A DNA stretch of 64,000 nt from Zizania palustris (GCA_019279435.1 JAAALK010000286.1:22339931-22403930), one strand, 5' to 3'. Shown: positions 22,343 to 33,487, counted from the stretch's first letter. Made by a program: numbers and translations. Notes: generated by a model from the letters alone, not told the origin.

Positions 22343-22351
22343 CTATTTATA
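22343..22351 (-). promoter_or_regulatory. TATA box of the Tat-1 antisense gene
   Basis: The minus strand reads TATAAATAG in ggcTATAAATAGAGGGCC, ~104 bp upstream of the antisense ATG at 22239. That leaves room for a ~70-nt leader. It is internal to the element and outside the LTR, so the antisense gene seems to have its own promoter. No comparable TATA is needed for the sense transcript here. Confidence 0.7.
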
Positions 22352-22668
22352 GCCTAGACTTTACATTTTTTACTGTTAGTCCATGCCGTTTCGCATTCCT
22401 GTCCGTTACTTTTCTCCAAAATTAACGCATTCTGTAACTTCCGTTAGAAGAAGGAAGCTAACGGCTATTTCTTCTAAGTCTAGAAGGCTTTCAAGCTTTT
22501 TGGGTCATTTCTAAGATAGTTCGAAAGTAACTGTCCTAGAACTGATTCAGAGCTTTATATCTTCGTACATTTCGGAGATAAGTTAAAATCTAATAACCCC
22601 TACGCCTGGTTATTTTTTCTTCCGTATACTGCTCTCCTAACATTACAGGTTTAACGGAGAAGCGTATT

Positions 22669-22679
22669 CGAGGGGCTAC
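22669..22679 (+). other. Tat-1 polypurine tract
   Basis: The sequence cgaggggctac directly precedes the 3' LTR TGTTGGGGG, the expected site of plus-strand priming. It is purine-rich but not perfect. Confidence 0.65.
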
Positions 22680-23174
22680 TGTTGGGGGAAAATATTCCAT
22701 CCTCAGGGTTATTGTCGTAACAGCACAAAGGCAGATAATGGATTCGAAGGTTTCCAGACGTCCATCTTCGAAGATGTCCTGAGTCAAGCTCGAAGTACGA
22801 AGATAGGCATTGGTTCGGAGTATATCTTCGAACTAAGGCTCTTTGAGATCTTTTTCGCCAGCTAAGATAGAAGACTTATCTTTTTTCTTATTAGATTAGT
22901 CTTTTACCATTTTAGCCCTATCAAGGGTACCGAATAGTTTCCACTATGTCGGTTGTAATAGAGGGGTAAATAGGTCTTTTCCTTAATATTTGGGCCTATA
23001 AATACCCCCCATTTCTCCCTGTAATGGGGACCGGATACAAGTTATTCAATACACACATTCGAACTATTCTAAGTTGTTATCCTTTCGGAGGCTTAGAACA
23101 GTTCACTTCACAAACACTTCGTTTGTTAGTTTCTAATATACAGAAACCTGTTAGCGTAATCTTTTACGCCAACA
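22680..23174 (+). repeat. Tat-1 3' LTR (495 bp)
   Basis: It starts TGTTGGGGGAAAA and ends GCCAACA, followed by the TSD caaat at 23175-23179. The TATA box is at 22997-23004. It differs from the 5' LTR by one G and about 14 substitutions. Confidence 0.95.
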
Positions 23175-24835
23175 CAAATTTTATTAAATTCAGCATTTAA
23201 TTCTCTACACATTGATGCCATAAAAACAGTATGTCACCGTTGTCCAAAATATTCTTATAAATTGAACAAATAAAAACCCCTTAGGGATAAAATGTTAATT
23301 CATGAAATAAATTAGAATATATCTTAAAAACTAAGCTCTAATGTTTTTCAACATAACTTCAGTATAATAAAGCCTTATTTCACATATTAAAACCTTAATA
23401 CTTGTATGCTTATTATTTTGTGATATTTTATTGAATGCTATGTTTACTTTTTTTGTATCGAGAAGACTATGAGTTTGTCGAGGAGCCGGAGTTTTACCTC
23501 GAGGTTCCACCTTCACCCTTTGCTGAGCAAGGAAAGTCACAACCCCCATTTTGATCATCATTGAGCCCATGTTTTAATAAATTATCGCTATAACTCATAG
23601 GATAATATTGCATTAGTCAAATATCAAGCCCTACACTATATTTATTAGATCCCTGTCCTTGTGTGCAAACCCAAGCCATGCTTATTGAGCCTTAACTCCT
23701 TGTCACTCTACTATAATATATTAGCTAGTGTCCAATGTACCGACACAACTGCTATAGGATAAAAAGAATGAGTCATAGATAGATGAATTCTACTATATGT
23801 ATTTCCCCATTATTCTCATCTCTGGACTCTATTGGAGTTGGCTATGTGATAAGTATGGTGGGTTCCGGGTGCAAGCTAGGGATTTTTTGGTCGCACCCGG
23901 GGCACTATAAGGACCGGTCTGCGGGATCTGTTGCAAAGCACTTCCGTACTAACCACAAGTCTAATGGGTAAGTCCTAACTGAAAGTATGGAACAATCCGA
24001 CTCGATGCACCATAGTGGAGGGGGCAAGGGGCAACCTGCGGGTGACTTGTACCGATGTGGCTCAAGGGGGGTATGGTGTTGGCTCAACGCGTCGGGGCAC
24101 CATATGAAACCCATAAGAGGGTGCTGTCGGGTCGAGGCGGACCATATGGAAGGTTTTGGCACAAGTTCCCATGGTCTGGGTCATCTCGCTATACTTTGGT
24201 GTATGGGATGAGTGCGTGCCTTGTGGGTATAGTGGTACACCTCTGATCAGAGTATTTAATCTTTTCGAAAAGCCGAGCCCACGGTCAAGGGCGGGTTGTG
24301 TGACTTCTCGCAGTTAGTTTACTATTGTTTGAATGGTTGAGTTATTCATGGCATGTAAGGACTGTTGAGCGAGGGTGGGCTGATTATACCCCTCGAGTTA
24401 GAAGATGATGATGCATACACATGTTTACATTTCAGTACTAATAAATTGATCACATTTAATTGCTTTACAAATTATGCCCTTCCGCAAAATTAGCCACTAT
24501 CTCCCTTGTTATTAATCTGCATTATATTTGCATCTGGTGGCTTGCTGAGTATGTTTGTACTCACCCCCATTGACTTACACCACTAGAGCTCGTCTATTAT
24601 GAGGAGGATGAAGGTCTAGAGTAGCGACCCAGTCAAGGCGAGACTGGAAGGAGGCGTTCATCTAGGACCTTTGTTTTATTAGTTTCTCTTCACCTTTATT
24701 CACTTTTGTACTAATACGGTCTACGAACCGTGAATGATTGATCGTATTGTACGTGGTCATGTGATGAACGTCTTGATTTATTGATTTCCTATGAATTTCA
24801 ATAAAGGTCCGAATTTATTAAATCTAGGCGTGACA

Positions 24836-25498
24836 AGAAGAAATAGACCAAAAGGAGTTCCAGAGCATGATCGACTCCCTCCTCTACTTGACGACTACGA
24901 GGCCAGACATACACTTTGCAGTATGTCTGTGCGCTCGTTTTCAGGCTTCTCCAAGTGCTTCACATCGTCAAGCTGTTAAGCACATACTAAGGTATCTCAA
25001 GCATACTCTTGAATTTGGCATTTGGTACTCTGGATCATCTTCATTATGCTTGAGAGGTTTTTCAGATGCTAATTTTGCTAGTTGTCAAATTGATCGAAAA
25101 AGTACATCTGGTACTTGCCATTTTTTGGGTTCTTCTCTTTTGTGTTGGTCTTCTCGCAAATAATCTAGCGTTGCAGAATCAACAACTGAGGCTGAATATG
25201 TAGTGGCCACTAGTTGTTGCGCACAGATTTTGGGTTGGATTTTAAGGGTGTTACACTGATTTGTGATAACACTAGTGCGATTAGTTTAGCAAACAACCCA
25301 GTACAACATTATAGGACCAAACACATTGATGTGCCTTATCATTTCTTAAGAGATCACAATGAGAAGGGAGATATTGATTTGCGCTTTGTTGATACCCAGA
25401 ATCAGGTTGCAGATATTTTTACCAAGCCTCTCGATGCTTCACGCTTTGCATTTTTTAGAGGAGAGCTTGGTATTTGTCATCCCTATGGCATCTTGTGA
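24836..25498 (+). pseudogene. pol: Copia-H RT end and RNase H, degraded
   Basis: After the Tekay-1 solo LTR the Copia-H frame resumes with EIDQKEFQSMIDSLLYL. RNase H motifs follow: FSDANFASCQIDRKSTSGTC, STTEAEYV, TKHIDVPYHFLRDH and VADIFTKPL. A TAA lies at 25159-25161 where CopA-3 has CAA, and a small deletion near 25225-25235 changes frame. The end (GICHPYGIL, TGA at 25496-25498) matches the normal C-terminus of Copia pol. Not functional. Confidence 0.9.
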
Positions 25499-26605
25499 GG
25501 GGGAGTTGTGTAGCACTGCATAAGCTTCTATAATATGATTAATTGCTTTTACAAGTACATGCTTTATTATGCCTTTGAAGTATTGTATTTAATATTGTTG
25601 ATTATAATTTGCTTGAATACATCTGATATCTGTTATTAGCATGACTTTTATTTGTGAAAATTTTAAAATGATCACTGCTTAGTCTAGAAACTAGCATGAA
25701 TAGGTTGAGTGTATTTGCTATCTTTTACATACCTGGTAGCTAGGTTCTTTTCACCTGGATGCTAATACGCAACTTGATAACATCAAAAATATTGTGCTGA
25801 AAATTAAAAAATGAAAATGATGAAAATGAAATGAAAATTATTGATATTCATGCTGTTTTGTGATAAAATTGAAAAGATCTAGGTGGGTTTACGTTGTCGC
25901 ACTACATTTTTCTAGACTGCTTACCATAGCACTTTGGTATGAACTAGGACATTGCAGTGTATACCAAGACCAATGCTTTAAGCTTCTAATGGTTTCAACC
26001 TAGGCTTAGCTTGGTCGGTTAGCATAAGATTGACATGCAAATAACCCCTGGCACAAAAATAAAAAATAAAAAAATCATCATAAAACATGAATTCATTGCA
26101 TATCAATTTTGCTGAAGCTCCTTATAGTGAGATATGCTTATCTAGTTAGTATTTGTTAGTTTTTGCATTTCTTTCCTTGCCATGTCTAGTATGCTAGTAT
26201 GAGTAGTGATGCTTTTATTTGCTAAAACATGAAAATGCTTGCTTATAGTGTTGTTTGGACTATATTCATTTGAGTTTGTCATACAGTACTTTTGGACAAT
26301 ATTCAAGGCAAATGATTGTTTTGTACTGTAATTGGACTAAATCTTATTCCAGAAGCTTGCATTTACACTTCATCCTCACACCTCGTGTTGTAATCTTGAT
26401 AGATGCATTGCCAAAGGGGAGAATTTATAGATCTTGATCCTGTTTTTGTGCTTGCTTCTGAGTTTGCTTGTCGTTTACCAAAAACTTTTATCAAGTGATA
26501 TGTTTATTTTTGCTCCTTTCTGACTTTTCATTGTCACTTGTGTGCTAAACTTGCATTTTACTTCTTTTTGTCTTGGAGTTGTCAATGCACTCATCAAGGG
26601 GAAAT
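25499..26605 (+). other. Copia-H 3' noncoding region with conserved block
   Basis: There is no ORF of note. The AT-rich 1.1 kb lies between pol and the 3' LTR. The segment ~25870-26050 is strikingly similar to 37123-37310 in CopA-3 and 54885-55070 in Copia-C. No env-like frame is seen. It ends in a polypurine tract (aaggggaaat, 26596-26605) just before the LTR. Confidence 0.8.
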
Positions 26606-27032
26606 TGAGAAACCAAGTGAGATTTGCATTATGGTTTTATCTTGATGATGAGTGATTGAAAAGACTATCTGGTTGTGTGAGTTATGGTATGGGTTGCATG
26701 GAGTTGTGTGTTTTGCTTGTCTCGTGTGTGCAGGGTTGAGATGCTTGTTAACCATCGATGGCAGGTGATCAGGGTCAGGCAGGGAGCTTGAGGCTAGATT
26801 GTCGAGCATGTCAGAAGAAGTTAAAGGTGATCTTAGGCATACGCATTGAGATGAGGCAAGACATGGACGAACTGATGATCAAGACAACATGATGACCAAG
26901 TCAGCAAAAGGGAAGCCAGTGCAAGTGACAAGACGGCTCGAGAGCAGGAGAGACTTGCTGGCAGTCGAGTTCGTGGACTAGTGATACATGTCGAAGATCT
27001 GGGAGGCTTTGTCGGTTTTGGCTGAAAACCGT
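26606..27032 (+). repeat. Copia-H 3' LTR, part 1
   Basis: It begins TGAGAAACCAAG, matching the Copia-C LTR start (TGTGAAACCAAG at 50198 and 55691), and follows the latter with moderate divergence to the Tat-2 insertion point. It continues at 49892 after Tat-2. The TSD accgt (27028-27032) is the last part of this segment. Confidence 0.88.
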
Positions 27033-28336
27033 TGTTGACATGGAAACGTGCCCCCGCACTTGGGTCAGTTCGACGATCCAAAAGTGCACGGATACTTAGG
27101 GACCAGCCTAAGCATGACATGGCACCGACGTCGCGTTCAGACTACCCTTAATAGTGATAAGGGGGATGGAGTCGCCAGGCAACCAGATTACACAAAATAA
27201 TCCAATTAGCCGAAAAAGATAGATTAAACAGAATAAAATCAACAAACCAGTCGGAGCCCCGCCTGGTTCGAAGTCTGTTGCGAAGGGCTCACCGAAGGGT
27301 TCCTTCGGCATCTGGTGCGAAGTGCTCCGCCGAAGGGTGCTTCGGCATTCGGACTGATCCGGTCGAAGGTGAACTCCGAACGGATCTAGATGTGATGACC
27401 ACCCCCGAACAGCGAGGTTCGGCATGAGATCTCCGATACAACAAACTATGGAATAACGTCGCGAGGGCCACGCACGAGTGCAACTTCGTCCTGTGCGGAG
27501 TATGGTCGTGGCGAAGCCTGTTGCAACGAAGTATGCTGGCGAAGCCTATTGCTGAAGCCTGCAGTCCTACCGAAGAGTGTCCCGGGGACCTCCGAAACCG
27601 GTCTCTCAGCTCCGGACACCTCCGACGAAGTGGCTCCGGACGTGCGAACCTGCAATAGAAGAGTGCAAAGTATCAATTCGGCTTGAGGACTGAATTTTGC
27701 TAAGTGTTGCACTAGTAGCGAAGGTAGCAATCTATTACGCAGATTAGCGGATACTTCACAGGCGAAGTACCAAGGCGATAGCAATCTATTACGTAGATTA
27801 CGGATACTTCACATGCAAAGTAACAAGGATTACCACTGTTCCGTAGTGACCGGCGGAGGGCTTCCTGGAAAACCCATGAAGAGGTACAGGAAAATAAAGG
27901 TAAAGTAAATACGGCGGCCATGCCTCTCTATTTATACGGGGTTAACTCCGAATCTAATCTGCTATTAATCTGGCCAGATAGAGATAGAGATTGAGCTGGT
28001 GACGCAACCATCTCTATCTCTGCCGAGGTGGGCTTCGGCCAGGCCCGTCGAGGCCTGCTCCTCGGGCCGAAGCTTCGGCAGCGTGGGCCTCCGAAGGCTT
28101 CCGAAGCTTTGGCAGCGTGGGCCTCCAAACACTTCCGAAGCTTCGGCAGCGTGGGCCTCCGAAGGCTTCCTGGCCGAAGCCCATGGGCTAGCTAGAGGCT
28201 TTCGGAGCCCATATCTCAACGGACTTCGGCCCTGTAGGGCTTCGGACAGACCCTGGGCATGTGTATTTTCGGCCCAAATCATCAAAATTTGATATTTTGA
28301 CAATCTATCCATTAATGCCATTTTTTGCCATCAACA
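27033..28336 (-). repeat. Tat-2 3' LTR (1304 bp)
   Basis: The minus strand begins TGTTGATGGC and ends CATGTCAACA. A TATA box (TATAAATAG on the minus strand) lies near 27928-27936. It holds three 34-bp tandem units (28069-28170). The polypurine tract (minus strand aaaaggcaaggggcatg) is at 28337-28353, directly before it. Confidence 0.93.
28069..28170. repeat. Three 34-bp tandem units in the Tat-2 LTR
   Basis: Units start at 28069, 28103 and 28137, each opening gaagcttcggcagcgtgggc. The middle copy here is altered (gaagctttgg). The other LTR has the same three units at 49624, 49658 and 49692. They lie upstream of the TATA box on the minus strand, so they are in U3. Confidence 0.88.
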
Positions 28337-28422
28337 CATGCCCCTTGCCTTTTAGTTAACTAGTGAACTAAAAGAACAACGAGCTAAAGACGATACCATC
28401 CATATCGGCTTTTTGACACTTT

Positions 28423-28456
28423 TTATGACGTTTGCCAAACACTTTGGAAATACCTC
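28423..28456 (-). pseudogene. pol: Tat-2 integrase, last codons cut off by CopA-3
   Basis: The minus strand from the TSD continues the integrase frame broken at 39957: …YLKR | YFQSVWQTS then TAA (28423-28425). The TSD acctc is shared, so deleting CopA-3 plus one TSD copy restores the reading frame. The remaining 28337-28422 holds only the PPT and short noncoding sequence. Confidence 0.9.
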
Positions 28457-30668
28457 TGAGGAGCCATGCTGAATAGCGTGGGCCTCATGGCTCCAGAAGT
28501 GATGAGTCATTATCAACGGTAGTCAAAGAGGACTGAAAAGAGAGAGAAGACATGTTGCGTCTGGGCCACGTGTGACTCAGGTACACGGGCAGCGAGCGAC
28601 TGTCGGGCAGAGGGGCCACGAAGTCGGGCTGGCCCAATCCGGGTACATGGGCTAGGAGCAGCAGAGGATCCACTGGGCTGTTGACCGGGATTGACTCAGG
28701 TACACGCGCGGCGAGCGATTGCCGAGCTGAGGGAGCTGTGGAATCAGGCCGGCCCAATCCGGGTACCCGGTGCGAAGACGGTGGACGCTTTGTCAGTTTC
28801 GGCGCAAAACTGACGACCGCTGATCTCGGATCTGACCGTTCTGAGGCGAAGTCGTAGCTGCTACGAAAGCTCCGCATCAGGACAAGTTACCTTTATTTAG
28901 GTTTTTACTATTTTTCCTTTAGGCCCACAGTCTGTCAGTCGAGTCTGTAAAAAATCCTAAGGGCATTTCGGTCTTTTCCATTTTTATTCAGAGTCTGTAA
29001 AAAACCCTAGGGGTATTTTTGCGTTTTTCCATTTTATGGGCTGCCTGTAAATAGTCCCCAATATCCTAGGGTTAGGGCACCCTTTTACAAAAATCACTTT
29101 ACTAATCTATTGGGTCACTTTTTGGTCTCCTGTCTCCTGTCTCCTGTTCATACGCGCCGCCAGCAGAATGAGTTCCTGTTTTATCGTGTTTGCTTCTGAG
29201 ATCGTCGTGGCAGTTTATCAGTTTTGTTTTATTCAGTATGCCTCGTTTCGTGATTCATATTCTGATCTTTTGTTGCGAGTTATTTCACTAAGAGTTTTCT
29301 GTTGTTTCGTTTCCATCATTTTTTTGTCAAAAGCATAGGTGTTCATCAGAAGTTTAATCTCAGGCTGTGCATATTTTATTCGGTAGCTTGCAGTGCTATG
29401 AAGCAAAATAGTCTGTAGGCTATTGCTAGCCACTTGAGTGCAGCAACCTAGGATTTCTAGTACTAGTTTCTTGGTCCTTTCAAGCGTTTTACTGTGCTGT
29501 CCAGTACTAATTGATTTCTGCCATGTTCTCTATTTTATTCATACCTGTAGTTCCTGCCATTCTCTCCGAATAGGTCTGCAAGAAACTATTATTTTATCCA
29601 TTGTGTTAAAACTCTGTTGCAGGCTCTCAAGTGCTGGTCTCTGTCATAGGTAGAGACCTAGTTCTCTGTCCTGTTTAATTGGTTCCATGAAATGCTGCCT
29701 TGTTTATTCCTGAAAATCCGTTTCTGTGAAGTTTGTGTTTATGCCTGATGCTTGCGTGATTCATGGCAACTAGCACACGCCTTCTGCTTTCGCTGGTATA
29801 ACATAGTGAGGGTCCCACCGAAGTTTTTGTTTACCCCCGCTGATTTTTCTTTGAGCTTCGGAACAAAGTCCGCAGCAGTACTTGTGTTGAAAAGGTTCGG
29901 ACCTTTGTAGCAGATGCGGAGTCCAGCTCACGAAGGTACTGTTGTTGCGGGCTTCGATAGTGTGACTTGTTGCGTAGCTGTGCAGGCTTTGTCTACAGGC
30001 TTCGCATCTTCAATTGTGTGTTTGGGGTTTACACTAGCTTCGCTAGCCTGCAGGCCTCACTAATTGTTGCGACGAAGACTTCCACGAAGGTAGCTGTGTG
30101 GCTACTGTTTGCAGGCTCCGAATTTTTTTGGGTCTTCGGAGTTTAGGGTAGTATGCCTTGTACAAGTTCGAAGTACCTGCTTCGCTGAGTTATTTTTGTT
30201 TCATTCGAACTTCGGTACTGTTTTCTGGGAAGAAGGCTTCAGGAGCTACACACTTCGTTGAACTACTGCACGGGCTTTGACAACTTACAGCCTTCGCACG
30301 AGGACCTCGGACAGGCTTCGACACTACAGGCTTCGACTTTACAGGCTTCGCCAAGTACCTTACTGGAGACAACTTTGAATAGTAACTTCTCATCCATTTC
30401 ACTTGTACTCAGTTTGAATTGCTATGATGAACTCTGATATGCCCATGTTTTGAATGCTTTGTTTATCTGCCTATTAGCACTGTCTTGGTGTTTCTTTGTC
30501 TAGGACACCGATTGTTTCTAGGCTAGATACTTTTAGGGTTCGGTGATATGTTACGTTTTGCTGCTAAGTCTTTTGAGGTGCGTTGGGTGTTGGGAGCAGG
30601 CCATTGATTCGAAAGAATTTTTTAGGCGCCCATTCACCCCCTCTCTGGTCGCTACTTTCGGTCCTACA
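28457..30668 (+). repeat. CopA-3 5' LTR (2212 bp)
   Basis: It starts TGAGGAGCC and ends CCTACA. It carries the same pair of U3 direct repeats as CopA-1 (tgactcagg at 28573 and 28692). The expected TATA box is changed to TGTAAATA (29046-29053), while the 3' LTR keeps TATAAATA. The R/U5 part holds many cttcg/ttcgaa words. Confidence 0.95.
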
Positions 30669-30670
30669 AG

Positions 30671-30682
30671 TGGTATCAGAGC
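30671..30682 (+). other. CopA-3 primer-binding site (tRNA-iMet type)
   Basis: TGGTATCAGAGC two bases after the 5' LTR, identical to the CopA-1 PBS. Confidence 0.96.
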
Positions 30683-30733
30683 GAGGTTAGGGTTTTTCCA
30701 TACCTTAACCGGTTCTAAACCCCAGTAGTGATC

Positions 30734-33485
30734 ATGACCTCTCCTGGCAAGGTCCCGTCCTTGGAAGCTTATGGCTATAATTATTGGAAGACTCGCATGC
30801 GAGCCTATCTCATGAGCCAAAGCTCGGACATCTGGGACATTTGCGTTCACGCTACGTTTGTCATATTGCCAGTTGCTGAGCGTGGTACTCCTGGTATCAT
30901 AGCTCAGCATGTGAACAATAGCAAAGCTGTGAACATCTTGTTTTCTGGTTTAGGTCCCACTGAATTTGAGCGTGTGAGCCATCTCTCCACTGCGAGAGAG
31001 ATCTGGGCTACCCTCCAGGCACACCATGAGGGGACAGCCCAGGTCAAGGCTCGGCTCTATCAGACCTACCGGCGTGAATATGAGAACTTCACACAAAAGC
31101 CGGGTGAATCTGTTGAAGCGTTGTTTGGTCGTTTTCAGTCGATCATAAACAAGCTTCGGGACAACAAGGCTGAGGGTGTTCAGTTAATCTCAGATCACGA
31201 ACAGGCGCTCAAGGTTCTCCATACCTTGGACCCAAAGATCTGGGAGATCAAGGTATCCTCTATCATTGAGAGCACTTCTTATGATACCTTGACCATTTTT
31301 GATTTGTTTAGCAAGCTGAAGGCCACCGAGGTTGATACCTAGTTGAGATCAAATCTCACTGGCTCTGGATCAAAGTCTCTGGCCCTTGCTACACCTTCTG
31401 TTGATCCCTCTTCTGTGAGTTGTGCTGGGTTCTCTTTGATGTCTATCACTGAGGACCAGCTTGAGTCGTTGGGAGATGATGATTTGTGTCTTTTTAACAA
31501 CCGGGTCCGTCGTGTTTATGACAAAAGAATGTTCAAGAGACACGGCACAAAATCCGGGTGCTTTGAGTGTGGTGATCCAGGACGCTTCATCGCCGACTGC
31601 CCCAAGCGCAATGGACACAAGAAGGGCACCGATGGTGGCTTCCACGACTCCGGCAAGCACGACAGCTCATTCCTTCAACAAGGGCAAGCCAAAGACCAGA
31701 TTCTTCAGAAGGCCTTGAAGGACTACTGGCGAGAGAACAAGAAGCGCGACAAGGCCTTCTTCGCTGAGATGGAGAAGAGCTACTCCAAGCGGTCCACGTC
31801 TTCTTCCTCTTCATCGAGCTCAAGCGATGAGGAGATCATCATCAGGAAGGGAAGGACAAGGATGATCCAGCGGGCCTTTGCTTCATGGCCTTCAGGGACA
31901 GACCGAAGAGCCGCTCACATCAGCGCCGAAGATCCCGCAAGAGCTTATGCTCAATGGCTCTTGGGGATAAGGAAGAGAAGAGCTCCTCCGATGACTCCGA
32001 CGACGACGACAACGAAAAGGTATCATCTTATGAACGCGAAATCGTTGATTTACTTGAAAGCAATCGTCAGGAGTTAAAATATCGGGAAAAACTGCTTAGA
32101 GGGGCTAAGAAGAGGATAGATGAGTTAGAGAGTGAGCTTGCCATGGCCAACGACAGAATTGAGAGTCTATCTTCTTCCCTTGCTTGGGTGATAGCAGTGA
32201 GTGCCCAAAGTGTGAGGTGCTTCTATGTGACCTGTCGACTCTGAAGTCCAGGTACACAGAAAGGGTTGATGAGAGGGACGCTTTGGCCACTGAGCTTGAA
32301 AGCGCTCAGCTGGAGCTGAAAGATGCTCAAGCCACTGTCGTCGTACCCTGTGTTGATTGCCCATCCCATCTAGCTGCCTTAGCTGAGCTGAAATCCAAGG
32401 GCGATGAGCATTTGGGTGATTTGGAGAGGTTGAGAGCTGAGCTGGCGCAGACTAGGCTAGAGCTTGAGACATTGTCAATTCCACCCACTGTCTGTGAGAA
32501 CTGTCCGTCTCTTAGACTTGAGTTGATTAAGCTGAAAGCCGAGAAGTTTGTCCAGGTAGATAGTGAGTGTGAGACCTGCTTGTCTCAGGTGGAGGTACTA
32601 GCTTCCTTGAGAGAGGAGCTAGCTGATTCTCAGAATGAGAACTTTTACCTTCGTTCTATACTGAGTTGGATCAGTGCTAGAGAGCCACAGCTCGGCATAA
32701 TGATCCAGCAGTTGAAGAGGCAGGATGGGTTTGGGGTAGGTTACACCTACACCAAGGCTGACTTTGAGAGTGCCATTAGCCGGGCAGTGGAGTGGAGTAA
32801 AATGACTCCTGAGTAGAGATATCCCAAGACTCACTCCACTGAGTCTTCCCTGGCTAGTCAGCCCAAGGATGGAGTAATCCATGAACAGCCCAAAGCTCCA
32901 CCCAAGAAGCCCATCTGGGTTCCAAAGCCCAAACACCTCCACACTTCTCTTGACTCTCTTCCTGGACCCTCTCAACCCAAGAAGACTACACCGAATACCA
33001 CTAAGCCCAAGAACGCCAAGCCTCAACCACATCCCAAGAAGCCCACTTACCATTGCGAGTATTGTCAGAGAGACGGGCATCTTGCGGAGTTTTGCTTCAG
33101 GAGGAAGCGGGTTGAGAGAGCAGAGCGTGCTCGTGGTGGTCAGGAGCAGTTCTACCAGCAGGGTGGTAGACTGAGAGTTCCTCGACGTGGGGAGAGGCTG
33201 GAGGCCAGGCCGCGTCATGTAGGTGGTGGTAGAGGAGACGACTTTCTTGCCCGTGCTCCAGTTGGTGGTGTCCGTTCCGGCAGAGCTCTAGGCCGTTTTG
33301 GCTACGGTCCTGGACCTCGTGGCCGAGGCTTTAGGCAGAACCAAGGACCGTGCTTTGAGTCGCATTTTGGTCCAAACTTTTCTGATGATTTCTGCTTTCC
33401 ATCTTTTGAGCAGATGGCTCGACACTGGTTTAGCTCTTTTGCTAAACCCGGTGCCGGACCATTTGCTCCCACTTACAACCACTGA
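30734..33485 (+). pseudogene. gag: CopA-3 gag, broken by two TAG stops and two frameshifts
   Basis: It is colinear with the intact CopA-1 gag: MTSPGKVPSLEAY start, knuckle CFECGDPGRFIADC near 31560, Ser run and acidic region, coiled coil, second knuckle CEYCQRDGHLAEFC near 33055, and an Arg/Gly tail. Breaks are TAG at 31340-31342 and TAG at 32814-32816 (both CAG in CopA-1), and apparent single-base losses near 31846 and 32175 that shift the frame. The natural stop is TGA 33483-33485, followed at once by pol in the -1 frame. It cannot make full-length Gag. Confidence 0.93.
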
Positions 33486-33487
33486 TT

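Larger units (their letters stand above)
11799..23174 (+). mobile_element. Tat-1: complete Tat-lineage Ty3-Gypsy element with antisense gene
   Basis: The element has two LTRs (496 and 495 bp), a PBS, gag-pro, pol, a tandem-repeat region, an antisense spliced gene, and a polypurine tract. TSDs are perfect (caaat at 11794-11798 and 23175-23179). The pol order RT, degenerate RNase H, second RNase H, integrase, with a long 3' region carrying an antisense gene, is characteristic of the plant Tat group (Grande/Cinful/RIRE2-like). The LTRs differ by about 14 substitutions and one base by eye, making this a comparatively young insertion. It lies inside the Tekay-1 solo LTR. Confidence 0.95.
10184..24835 (+). 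mobile_element. Tekay-1: solo LTR of a Tekay/Del-type Gypsy element, split by Tat-1
   Basis: The LTR starts TGTAACATCCC and ends GGCGTGACA, with perfect 5-bp TSDs agaag at 10179-10183 and 24836-24840. Without Tat-1 it is ~3.27 kb, equal in length to the Tekay-2 LTR (57672-60938), whose ends match in inverse orientation (TGTAACACCCC; TGTGATGCCC). The left half has an AT-rich start, then a GC-rich region, a TATA box and a leader. The right half (23180-24835) is noncoding. ORFs of 60-145 codons in the GC-rich part (10460-11640) lie on both strands and look like composition artefacts. Confidence 0.92.

Noticed and set aside
10153..24840. Reading Tekay-1 as a full-length element with two LTR halves and Tat-1 as its interior
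   Set aside because: The two halves join to one ~3.27-kb LTR with a single TG...CA pair and one TSD pair, and Tat-1 has its own LTRs and TSD. A solo LTR with a nested element is simpler.
27965..28321. 118-codon frame repeated at 49520-49876 as a conserved small protein
   Set aside because: Both lie in the Tat-2 LTR pair, so the similarity is that of the LTRs. The sequence is a translation of the 34-bp units and U3.
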